64,000 nt of DNA, from assembly GCF_048569485.1 (NCBI RefSeq), contig NC_134358.1, positions 222,956,986-223,020,985 on the forward strand, read 5' to 3'. The DNA is from Anomaloglossus baeobatrachus (lineage: Eukaryota > Chordata > Amphibia > Anura > Aromobatidae). The notes under the pieces are model-generated. The model had not been told where the DNA came from. It was given only the letters and a program-made list of their open reading frames with translations, and did not search any database. Made by a program: the position numbers and the translations under genes. Positions 22,406-32,732 of this stretch are shown here, in pieces. Within the stretch, counting starts at the first letter, position 1; every line of letters begins with the position of its first letter.

Positions 22406-23214
22406 CAGGGGTGGGGAACCTCCGTATTCGGCCCGCGATGACCTTTTTCTGCGGCCCCCAGGAATATGGCGGCAGCAGCGTCTTGCCGGCTGCCGGCCCT
22501 TTAAATTCCCATGTGCGCTGCGAGGACTCGCATTTAGCGTTCACTACTGAACGCTGGTCAGTGCTTGTGTGCGGAGGACTTACTTTGTGGGCAGGGTTAG
22601 CGCTCTGCACGTCGTCCAACAGAAGAACAGTAGCAGTTTCACGGCTTCCAGTGCTGTGTGCTCGCTTTTCCTGTGCCCGCTCCCCCTGTGCGTGCTCCCA
22701 CTGTGATATGTTCCCGCTTCCCAGGTGCTGTGTGCCCGCTCCCCCTGTGCCGTGTACCTGGCCAACCAGGGTTGTGTGCCCCACTCCCCCACCACCAAGG
22801 CAATGTGCCTCCCCCTTAGTGCTGTCTTCCCCCCTCCTCTAGGGCTGTGTGCCCCCCTCCCCTAGGGCTGTGTGACTCCCCCCAGTGCTGTGTACCACCC
22901 CCAGTGCTGTGCACCACCCGCAATGCTGTGTCCATGTCCGTGCTCCCCCATGCTATCTGTGCTCCGCAAGTGTTGTCCGTTTCTCCCAGTGCCCCATAGT
23001 GCTGTATGTGCCCCCTAGTGCTGTCCGTGCCCCCCCTAGTGATGTGCTCGCCACCCTAGTGATGTGCATCCGTTCCAGTGTTGTTTGTGCCCCCCAAATG
23101 CTGTCTGTGCCCCAAAGCCATATCTATACCTCCCAGTGATGTATATGCCTTCAGCCCCTCCAGTGATGTATATACCCCTGCGGCTTCTGTCATGTATATG
23201 CCCACAGCGTCTCC

Positions 23215-23545
23215 AGTGATGTATATATCACATGAGGGGCTGGGGCATATACATCACATGAGGGGCTGGGGCATATACATCATGAGGGGCTGGGGCATAT
23301 ACATCACGAGGGGCTGGGGCATATACATCACGAGGGGCTGGGGCATATACATCACATGTGGGGCTGGGGCATACACATCACCGGAGGGGCTGGGGCATAT
23401 ACATCATGTTGGAAATTTTGTGGCGATATACATCACAGGAGGGGATGGGGGCAAATACATCAGATGAGAGCCTGGGGCGTATACATCACAGAAGGGGCTA
23501 GGTCATACAAATTAAAGGAGGGGCTGGGGCATCTCCTGTAATGTA
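23215..23545. repeat. Minisatellite inside hAT-3 (about 24-27 bp)
   Basis: About 12 units contain GAGGGGCTGGGGCATATAC followed by ATCACA or ATCAC. The last units are more diverged. The Tc1 element lies just beyond it, and related fragments (CCCAGCCCCTCCTGTGATG) resume after the Tc1 at about 25189. Confidence 0.9.
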
Positions 23546-23575
23546 CTGTAAATACAGCAGTCCCAGCGTCTCCTA

Positions 23576-25170
23576 CAGTGCCTACAAGTAGTATTCAACC
23601 CCCTGCAGATTTATCTGGTTTGATAAGATGCAAATAAGTTAGAGCCTGCAAACTTCAAACAAGAGCAGGATTTATTAACAGATGCATAAATCTTACAAAC
23701 CAACAAGTTATGTTGCTCAGTTAAATTTTAATAAATTTTCAACATAAAAGTGTGGGTCAATTATTATTCAACCCCTAGGTTTAATATTTTGTGGAATAAC
23801 CCTTGTTTGCAATTACAGCTAATAATCGTCTTTTATAAGACCTGATCAGGCCGGCACAGGTCTTTGGAGTTATCTTGGCCCACTCCTCCATGCAGATCTT
23901 CTCCAAGTTATCTAGGTTCTTTGGGTGTCTCATGTGGACTTTAATCTTGAGCTCCTTCCACAAGTTTTCAATTGGGTTAAGGTCAGGAGACTGACTAGGC
24001 CACTGCAACACCTTGATTTTTTTCCCTCTTGAACCATGCCTTGGTTTTCTTGGCTGTGTGCTTTGGGTCGTTGTCTTGTTGGAAGATGAAATGACGACCC
24101 ATCTTAAGATCCTTGATGGAGGAGCGCAGGTTCTTGGCCAAAATCTCCAGGTAGGCCGCACTATCCATCTTCCCATGGATGCGGACCAGATGGCCAGGCC
24201 CCTTGGCTGAGAAATAGCCCCACAGCATGATGCTGCCACCACCATGCTTGACTGTAGGGATGGTATTCTTGGGGTCGTATGCAGTGCCATCCAGTCTCCA
24301 AACGTCACGTGTGTGGTTGGCACCAAAGATCTCGATCTTGGTCTCATCAGACCAGAGAACCTTGAACCAGTCTGTCTCAGAGTCCTCCAAGTGATCATTA
24401 GCAAACTGTAGACGAACCTTGACATGACGCTTTGAAAGTAAAGGTACCTTACGGGCTCGTCTGGAACGGAGACCATTGCGGTGGAGTACGTTACTTATGG
24501 TATTGACTGAAACCAAATGTCCCCACTGCCATGAGATCTTCCCGGAGCTCCTTCCTTGTTGTCCTTGGGTTAGCCTTGACTCTTCGGACAAGCCTGGCCT
24601 CGGCACGGGTGGAAACTTTCAAAGGCTGTCCAGGCCGTGGAAGGCTAACAGTAGTTCCATAAGCCTTCCACTACCGGATGATGCTCCCAACAGTGGAGAC
24701 AGGTAGGCCCAACTCCTTGGAAAGGGTTTTCTACCCCTTGCCAGCCTTGTGACCCTCCACGATCTTGTCTCTGATGGCCTTGGAATGCTCCTTTGTCTTT
24801 CCCATGATGACCAATATGAGTGCTGTTCACAAGTTTGGGGATGGTCAAAATTAGTCAGAAAAGGCTGGAAAAAGAGATCATTAATCCAAACATGTGAAGC
24901 TCATTGTTCTTTGTGCCTGAAATACTTCTTAATACTTTAGGGGAACCAAACAGAATTCTGGTGGTTTGAGGGGTTGAATAATAAATGACCCTCTGAATAA
25001 ACTTTTCACAATTTAAAAAAAAAAATAAAAAAGAAATAACATTCTTTTTTGCTGCAGTGCATTTCACACTTCCAGGCTGATCTACAGCCCAAATGTCACA
25101 ATGCCAAGTTAATTCCGAATGTGTAAACCTGCTAAATCTGCAGGGGGTTGACTACTACTTGTAGGCACTG
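23576..25170 (-). mobile_element. Tc1-like transposon
   Basis: It is 1,595 bp. The left end is CAGTGCCTACAAGTAGTATT and the right end complements it (ACTACTTGTAGGCACTG). TA target duplications lie at 23574-23575 and 25171-25172. The transposase runs on the minus strand. The length is normal for a complete Tc1 element. It is inserted in the interior of hAT-3. Confidence 0.95.
23781..24805 (-). pseudogene. Tc1 transposase (DD34E), lightly broken
   Basis: This cut-and-paste transposase starts at MGKTKEHSKAIRDKIVEG (24805). A paired-like helix-turn-helix N terminus comes first (LGLPVSTVGSII, then RPGQP). The catalytic triad is visible: [12 protein letters not shown] (first D), [12 protein letters not shown] (second D) and [15 protein letters not shown] (E). 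The C terminus ends [17 protein letters not shown] at 23781. The span (about 341 codons) is the usual Tc1 length. It is inactive: an in-frame TAG follows HKAGKG near 24732, and frame changes lie near 24600 and between the second D and the E. All three catalytic residues remain readable. Confidence 0.9.
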
Positions 25171-25515
25171 TATGTGATGTCTATACCCCCAGCCCCTCCT
25201 GTGATGTATGTTCAGCAGTCCCAGTCGGTTATGTGATGTATATGATTTACCAATCTTATTATCACAAAGAGTTGACTGTACTCCAGACCGAGACAATCCT
25301 GGAAAAGCAGTTGTGAGAAGCAACATGATCAATGTCACTGAAAATTAACCGCCGCACCAAAGAGAAGCAGCTCTGGCCACCACAGTAGGGGTGAGTTAAT
25401 TAATTGTTTGACCAAATGTAGCCGGGTAATTTTCATATTGATAATTTGGTGCGACCTCGAAGGTTGGTAGAAATTTTCAAATGGCCCCCGGCAGTAAAAA
25501 GGTTCCCCACCTCTG

Positions 25516-25738
25516 CTGTATAGTGTAAGCTCTTATGGTCAGCAGTGTCCTCTCTATACTGTAGAGTGTAAGCTCCTATGGTCAGCAATGTACTCTCTAT
25601 ACTGTAGAGTGTAAGCTCTTATGGTCAGCAGTGTCCTCTCTATACTGTAGAGTGTAAGCTCTTATGGTCAGCAGTGCCCTCTTTATACTGTAGAGTGTAA
25701 GCTTTTATGGTCAGCGGTGTCCTCTCTATACTGTAGAG
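25516..25738. repeat. 43-bp satellite, block 5
   Basis: About five monomers lie between hAT-3 and hAT-4. The block ends at CTGTAGAG (25731-25738), directly followed by the hAT-4 terminus. Confidence 0.95.
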
Positions 25739-26082
25739 CAGTGATGGCGAACCTATGGCACGCGTGCCAGACTGGGCACGCAGAGCCCTTTCTGTCGGCA
25801 TGCGCGCTGTCGACACATTCAGCCACTTTGAACTGCCGGTGTGATCGCGTCGGCAGTTCAAAGTTCTGACACGCCTCCTCTCCTAGGCCACAGGTCTGTT
25901 GCCTAGGAGACAGCGGAGCTTCAGAAAGCGGCGCTGGCGTCTTTTGGCTGCACGGGAACTGACTGAGGACCCAGCGGCGGGTAGCGGTGGAGCGGGTGCT
26001 GAAAGGTGAATTATTTTTTTATTTTTTATTTTTAAACTGTGTGCGGCTGTGCCAAGGTGTGGGGGGACAGTGACAGCACGGG

Positions 26083-26860
26083 GCAAACATGGAGAGCACG
26101 GGGCAAACATGGAGAGCACGGGGCAAACATGGAGAGCACGGGGCAAACATGGAGAGCACGGGGCAAACATGGAGAGCACGGGGCAAACATGGAGAGCACG
26201 GGGCAATCATGGAGAGCACGGGGCAATCATGGAGAGCATGGGGCAAACATGGAGAGCACGGGGCAAACATGGAGAGCACGGGGCAAACATGGCTGCAAGG
26301 ATGGGGGAAACATGCAAGGATGGAGAGAAACGTGCAAGGATGGATAGAAACGTGCAAAGATGGAGAGAAACGTGTAAAGATGGGGGAAACATGCAAGGAT
26401 GGGGGGAAACATGGCTGCAAGGATGGGGGAATATATGGCTGCAAGGATGGGGGAAAACATGCCAGGATGGGGGGAAACATGCCAGGATGGGGTACATTTA
26501 GCAGGAAGGGGAACATGCCAGGAAGGGGTACATTTACCAGGATGGGGGATACATTTACCAGGATGGGGGGATACATTTACCAGGATGGAGGAAACATGCC
26601 AGGATGGGGGTACATGAACATGCCAGGATGAGGGAACATGCCAGGATCTGGAACATTTAGCAGGAAAGGTGACAGTTACCAGGATGGGGTACATTTACCA
26701 TGATGGGGTACGTTTACCAGGAAAGGGGACATTTACCAGGATAAGGGAACATGCCTGGATGTGGTACATTTACCAGGATGGGGGAACATGCCAGAATGAG
26801 GTACATTTACCACGATGGGGTCATTTAACAGCATGGGTGAACATGCCAGGGTGGGATACA
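26083..26860. repeat. Minisatellite inside hAT-4 (20 bp)
   Basis: Ten or so nearly perfect 20-bp units (GGAGAGCACGGGGCAAACAT) run from 26083 to about 26290. Diverged units of similar length (GGGGAAACATGCCAGGAT, then TACATTTACCAGGATGGGG) follow up to the Penelope insertion and continue after it at 35808-36000. Long frames on both strands here are repeat artefacts. Confidence 0.95.
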
Positions 26861-26884
26861 TTTATAATGATGGGAAAAAGAGGT

Positions 26885-27120
26885 AATCCAGCACTCGTGT
26901 TCACGATATAAAACTTGACTTTTATTCACATTCTGATAAAAAAGCTATGTAAATCACATCCAGAATATAAAAATCCCCATAGGAGATGAGATGAGAAACA
27001 ATGATGAAGCTCTTATTCCCAATCCATGTGGATTTAAAAAGCAAATGAATTTTTAAAGGCAAAAAAGGGAGAGGAAAAAGGTAAAACGGATATGACATCA
27101 TGGAGAGAAAAAAAGTCAGA
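26885..27120 (-). repeat. Penelope pseudo-LTR, 3' copy
   Basis: AATCCAGCACTCGTGTTCAC to GAAAAAAAGTCAGAC matches the copy at 35554-35790 over its whole length. It differs by a short deletion before AAGCTCTTATTCCC and a short insertion after AAAAAGC. Confidence 0.9.
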
Positions 27121-27359
27121 CTTATACATAGATAAATGCAATGGACATGTATCAGAGCATAACCATTATATATATAAGGAAGCACATTATAGGAGGAGAA
27201 ATAACATGTAAATATATAAATGTACTATTTCATGTAAAACCGCATGTAATGAGATTTGAAAATATATATACCACAATATATATACAAGATGAATGAAACA
27301 ATAAATTCATTATCAAAAAAACCAGAATGTTAATATATATTTCTTAATTCATCTCTTAA

Positions 27360-30300
27360 CCCCTTCACGACCGCGGTCAGTAAAATTACGTCCTATTTTA
27401 ACGTGACTTAACGACCAGGGACGTAATTTTACTGCCTAAAGTTCATTTGATTGCCGTGGCCATAGCAACGGCTTTCAAATGATGTCCCCTGCTGTTTCTT
27501 ACAGCAGAGGACCTTTGCTTCACCCCAGGGGGGGTGGCATCGCCACCCCCATCGACGATCGATGTGATTGGCTGTTCAAATCTGAACCGCCAACCACATC
27601 TTTCGCACTGATTTCGGTAAAAATAATGCCGGAAATAGTGCGATACTGTGAGATCCGGCTATGAGATGCGGTAGCAGGTACAGCAGATCATAAGTGGATC
27701 TCAAACATGCCGCCCCCAGCCCCTGCAGCACTGATTGGAGCGATCGTGCTATGATGCGCAATCGCTCCAATCAGTGTGCAGTGGGGCGGTTTGATTTGCT
27801 GGTGGCCGCCCTCCCCAGGCCTGTGCTGGTCTGGGACCCTCCCCCAACATGTCTGCAGCGTGCAGCACTGGCTGGTACGGGTGGTACCACGCCACCGCTG
27901 CTGCTGCCGCTGCTGTCACGTGGAACAGGAGCGGTGAGTATTGTGCTCACCTTGCAGCCCCTGCGCGCTCCTGTGATTGCTCCTGCGCACTCCCGTAATG
28001 GCCCCTGCCCGTGCCCCCCTGCGATCTGCCCCCCGACATCCCGATCTGCCCCCCCCGACATCCCGATCTGCCCCCCCGACATCCCAATCTGCCCCCCAAC
28101 ATCTCAATCTGCCGGCCTCCCCCGTGATCTCTATTCTGCAGCTCCTCCGGTATCTCCCTCCTCCTCTGCTCTCCCCCTCTGCTGTCCCCCCAACGTCCCC
28201 TTTCCTGTCTTCACCGGAGGGGTCCTCCGAGGTCTTCACTGGCCCGATCACATCTGCCTCCATCGCTGGGTCCTTCTTCCTGGGTCTTCTGCTGAGCTGT
28301 CCAACTTCCTGCCTGCTGCTCCTGTAAAGCTGTTCCTCCTGCTAATCCTCTGGGTACTGTGAGTATAACTTTTTTTTTCTTTTTTTTTCCTCTATCCCCT
28401 GTCCATTTTTACACCTCATGCGTCCGTGCGTCCCGCCGAGCGCTGATCAGGGATGCAGATAACGTATCTGCATCCGTGGTCAGTTTTCGGCGGGACTTTT
28501 TTTTTCCCGTATCCCCGACGCTTTCTGTATCGCTTCAGTCCATGCGTCCCACCGAGCGCTGATCAGGGATGCACATAACGGATCGGCATCCCTGCTCAAT
28601 TTTTGGCGTGACAAAAAGCATCGGGGATACGGAAAAAAAAGTCACGCCAAAAATTGAGCAGGGATGCCGATCAGTTATGTGCACCCCTGATCAGCGCTCG
28701 GCGGGACGCACGGACTGATGCGATACAAAAAGTGTCGGGGATACGGAAAAAAAAGTATCGCATCTGTCCGTGCGTCCCGCTGAGCGCGGATCAGCATCCC
28801 TGCTCAATTTTTGGTGTGACTTTTTTTTTTTTTTCCGTATCCCCAGCGCGTTTTGTATCTCATCCGACCGTGCCTCCTGCAGCGGCCGATCAGTGCACTG
28901 CGTCTGTGCGTTTGAAAAGTCAAATGGCGTTCCTTGTCTTCTGAGCCCTGCCATGCGCCCAAACAATTGATTTCCACCACATATGAGGTATCTGCGTACT
29001 CGGTAAAAATTGCACAATACGTTTTATGGTGCATTTTTTCCTGATACCGTTGTAAAAAGAAAAAAAAAGCTACCTTGTTGCTGCAAAAATTTAAAAAAAA
29101 AAATAAAAAAAAAATAAATAATTTTCACGGTTCAACGTTCTCAACTTTCAGTGGAGCCCCTGGGGGTACAAGGGGCTCACTAAACATCTAGATAAATTCC
29201 TTTAGGGGTTCTAGTTCCAAAATGGGCTAATTTGTGGGGGAGCTCCACTGTTTAGGCACCATAGGGGGCGTCTAAAAACGTGACATGGCGTCCGCTAATG
29301 ATTCCAACCAATTTTGCTGCGAAATGGTGCCCTTCTCTTCTGAGCCACGCCATGCACCCAACAATTACTTTCCACCACATGTGAGGTATCTGCGTACTCA
29401 GGAGAAATTGCACAATACGTTTTATGGTGCATTTTTTCCTGATACCCTTGTGAAAAAAAAGCTACCTGGTTCAAGTAACAGTTCTGTGGTAAAACAAAAG
29501 AAAATTGTATTCATGGCTCAACATTATCAACTTCTGTGGAGCCCCTTGGGGCTCACTAAACATCTAGATAAACTCCTTGAGGGGTCTAGTTTCCAAAATG
29601 GGGTCACTTGTGGGGGAGCTCCATTGTTTAGGCACCTCAGGGGGTCTCCAAACGTGACATGGTATCCGCTAATGATTCAAACAAATTTTGCTGTCAAATG
29701 GTTCTCCTTTTCTTCTGAGTCCCGCCATGCGCCCAAACAATTACTTTCCACCACATATGAGGTATCGTCGTACTCAGGAAAAAATGCACTATAAATTTCA
29801 TGGTGTATTTTTTCCTGATACCCTTGTGGAAAAAAAAGCTACTTAGTTGAAGCAACAGTTTTGTGGTAAAAAAAAATAAAAATTCTTTTCACAGCTCAAC
29901 TTTATAAACTTCCGTGAAGCCCCCAGGTGTTCAAAGTGCACACCAAACATCTAGAAAAATTATTTGAGGGCTCTAGTTTCCAAAATGGGGTCACTTGTGG
30001 GGGAGCTCCATTGTTTAGGCACCTCAGGGGGTCTTCAAACCTGACATGGCGTCTGCTAATGAGTGCAGCTAATTTTGCGTTCAAAAATTCAAATGGCGCT
30101 CCTTCCCTTTCGAGCTCTGCCGTGTGCCCAAACATTTGATTTCCACCACATATGAGGTATCTGCGTACTCAGGAGAAAATGGACAATACATTTTATGTTG
30201 CATTTTTTCCCGATACCCTTGTGAAAAAAAAAGCTACCTAGTTGAAGCAACAGTTTTGTGGTAAAAAAATTTTTTTTCTTTTCACAGCTCAACTTTATAA

Positions 30301-31277
30301 ACTTCCGTGAAGCCCCCAGGTGTTCAAAGTGCTCACCAAACACCTAGAAAAATTATTTGAGGGCTCTAGTTTCCAAAATGGGGTCACTTGTGGGGGAGCT
30401 CCATTGTTTAGGCACCTCAGGGGGTCTTCAAACCCGACATGGCGTCCGCTAATGAGTGCAGCTAATTTTGCGTTCAAAAATTCAAATGGCGCTCCTTCCC
30501 TTTCGACCTCTGCCGTGCACCCAAACAATTGATTTTTACCCCATATGGGGTATCAGCGTACTCAGGAGAAAATGCACAATAAATTGTAGGGTGCACTTTC
30601 TCTTTTCTCCCTTGTGAAAATGAAAATGTTATGGCTAAAGTAACATTTTTGTGTTAAAAAGTAAATTTTTCATTTTTTCCTTCCACATTGCTTTGGTTCC
30701 TGTGAAGCACCTAAAGGGTTAATAAACTTCTTGGATGTGGTTTTGAGCAGTGTGAGGGGTGCAGTTTTTAGAATGGGGTCACTTTTGGGTATTTTCTGTC
30801 ACCTCGGCCTCTCAAAGTCACTTCAAATGTGATGTGGTCCCTGAAAACATTATTTTGTAAATTTTGTTGGAAAAATTAGAAATTGCTGATGAACTTTGAC
30901 CCCTTCTAACTTCCTAACGGAAAAAAAAATTTCTTTCGAAAATTGCGCTGATGTAAAGTAGACAAGTGGGAAATGTTATTTCGTAACTATTTTGTGTGAC
31001 ATATCTCTCAGATTTATGGGCATACATTTTCAAAGTTTGAAAATTGCGAAATTTTCAAAATTTTCGCACAATTTCCTAAATTTTCACAAATAAACGCAAA
31101 AAATATCGGCCTAAATTTACCACTGACATGAAGTACAATATGTCACAAAAAAACAATCTCAGAATCGCCAGGATCCGTTGAAGCGTTCCAGAGTTATAAC
31201 CTGTCAAAGTGACACTGGTCAGAATTGCAAAAAATGGCCCGGTCATTAGGGTGTTTTAGTGGCCGGGGGCGAAGGGG
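27360..31277. mobile_element. TTAA-target DNA element (piggyBac/Kolobok-like), copy 1
   Basis: The ends CCCCTTCACGACCG and GGGGGCGAAGGGG are flanked by TTAA (27356-27359 and 31278-31281). The left part is GC-rich with large inverted repeats, for example around 28560-28694 and a 16-bp hairpin at 27730-27780. The right part is AT-rich with four tandem units of about 390 bp. The last 400 bp match copy 2 in inverse orientation and the fragment at 47959. No transposase was recognised. The superfamily is inferred from the TTAA target only. Confidence 0.75.
29130..30600. repeat. Tandem units of about 390 bp inside TTAA element copy 1
   Basis: Four successive units each contain CACTAAACATCTAGA/CACCAAACATCTAGAAA, then TCCAAAATGGGGTCACTTG, GGCACCTCAGGGGGTC, a CTAATGA stretch and CCACCACATATGAGGTAT. 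Units start near 29160, 29545, 29940 and 30325. Short frames in them are artefacts that repeat with the unit. Confidence 0.85.
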
Positions 31278-31280
31278 TTA

Positions 31281-31857
31281 AATTCATGCCCAAGGGAGCT
31301 CTGGTCTCCATTAAAAAGATCCATTTTGCCTCTTTCTTGCGCACGATTTTAGTGAGATCCCCTCCTCTATGCGGTAAAACAATTTTTTCTATCGCATTTA
31401 CATGACAGCTATTTGTGCATCCACCATGAACAGAGGTGAAATGTTGCGAAGCTCCCGAAGGGCTTCTGCTACTCTTGTTGCAAGTGTCATACAGGTGCTC
31501 AGAGATCCTTTTCCTTAGGCTACGTCCCGTGCTTCCAATGTATTGAATATTACATGTGTCACATGTAATAAGGTAAATGACATGAGTGGTTCCACAATTA
31601 ATGAAAGAATTGATGTTATATTCTTTACCAGTTACACTTGACACAAATTTTTTCGTATTGGACATATATTTGCACAGGCAACATACTTTCTGGCCACACC
31701 TGTACGAGCCTGAAACAGATAGCCAATTGTGAGGACTGTTTTTTTTGCGATTAGTGTGATCACTTGGAGAAACGATAGATGCAATAGTACTGTTACGTTT
31801 TGAAACGAATCTAACTCCCTTCTCAAGAATTTTTCCAATAGTATCGTCAGTACTCAA
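31281..31857 (-). pseudogene. Penelope GIY-YIG endonuclease domain
   Basis: The C-terminal nuclease of a Penelope-like element makes the target nick. From 31857 the frame reads an upstream Cys motif (YRCGQKVCCLCKYM), then the GIY-YIG core VIYLITCDTCNIQYIGSTGR. The conserved LRKRISEH with its catalytic-site Arg follows, then a region ending RAPLGMN. At this point the TTAA element begins, so the final ten residues of the open frame (TPSPPATKTP) come from the transposon end and not from the Penelope element. The link to the RT upstream is cut by the Harbinger MITE at 31997-32732. Confidence 0.85.
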
Positions 31858-31996
31858 TATGGGAAGATATTTTTATGATATTTATAATAGGGTAAAATCT
31901 GTACTATACTTTGTTGAAAACACAATCAATGGCTGTTTATGTGTAGGATTAGTTTGTTTATTTTGTTTATGTTCCAAATACTGATCTCTAGTTTTA

Positions 31997-32732
31997 AGCT
32001 GGTGTCATACACAGCGACAACGACAACGACGTCGCTGCTACGTCACCATTTTCTGTGACGTTGCAGCGACGTCCCGTCGCTGTTGCTGTGTGTGACATTC
32101 AGCAACGACCTGGCCCCTGCTGTGAGGTCGCCGGTCGTTGCTGAATGTCCAGCTTCATTTTTTGGTCGTCACTCTCCCGCTGTGACACACACATCGGTGT
32201 GTGTGACAGCGAGAGAGCGACGAAATGAAGCGAGCAGGAGCCGGCACTGGCAGCTGCGGTAAGCTGTAACCAGCGTAAACATCGGGTAACCAAGGGAAGA
32301 CTTTTCCCTGGTTACCCGATGTTTACGCTGGTTACCAGCCTCCGCTCTTGCTGCCAGTGCCGGCTCCTGCACTGTGACATGTGGCTGCAGTATGCATCGG
32401 GTAATTAACCCGATGTATACTGTAGCAAGGAGAGCAAGGAGCCAGCGCTAAGCAGTGCGCGCGGCTCCCTGCTCTCTGAACTGTGACATGTAGCTGCAGC
32501 ACACATCGGGTTAATTAACCCGATGTGTGCTGCAGGAGAGCAAGGAGCCAGCGCTAAGCGCGGCTCCCTGCTCTCTGCACATGTAGCACAGCGACGTTAT
32601 GATCGCTGCTTCTGCTGTGTTTGACAGCTAAGCAGCGATCATAACAGCGACTTACAAGGTCGCTGTTACGTCACCGAAAATGGTGACGTAACAGCGACGT
32701 CGTTGTCGCTGTCGTTTAGTGTGAACCCAGCT
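31997..32732. mobile_element. Harbinger-type MITE in the Penelope element
   Basis: The ends AGCTGGTGTCATACACAGCG and CGTTTAGTGTGAACCCAGCT are flanked by TTA (31994-31996 and 32733-32735). The interior has several hairpins, for example CATCGGGTAACCAAGGGAAG with its partner around 32278-32322, and CGGGTTAATTAACCCG near 32508-32523. It lies between the RT and the endonuclease of the Penelope element. The copy at 63605-64000 belongs to the same subfamily. Confidence 0.85.

Larger units (their letters stand above)
22406..25515. mobile_element. hAT-type element 3 (hAT-3) carrying a Tc1
   Basis: The terminal inverted repeats CAGGGGTGGGGAACC and GGTTCCCCACCTCTG are near perfect. The 8-bp target duplication CTGTAGAG (22398-22405) / CTGTATAG (25516-25523) lies in satellite. 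Subterminal CGGCCCGCGATGACC and ATGGCCCCCGGC are typical of this hAT group. The interior has a GC-rich part, a C-rich degenerate repeat (22800-23215), a minisatellite and an inserted Tc1. No hAT transposase was seen. Confidence 0.9.

Noticed and set aside
22384-23467. Plus-strand frames in the GC-rich part and minisatellite of hAT-3
   Set aside because: Low-complexity repeats and no hAT transposase motifs.
26039-26694. Long open frames on both strands through the 20-bp minisatellite
   Set aside because: They are repeat artefacts: translations are simple repeats on all frames, without start context or family.
27694-28362. 222-codon plus-strand frame in TTAA element copy 1
   Set aside because: Pro/Cys-rich translation of GC-rich, hairpin-forming DNA; antisense frames are equally long; no transposase motif.
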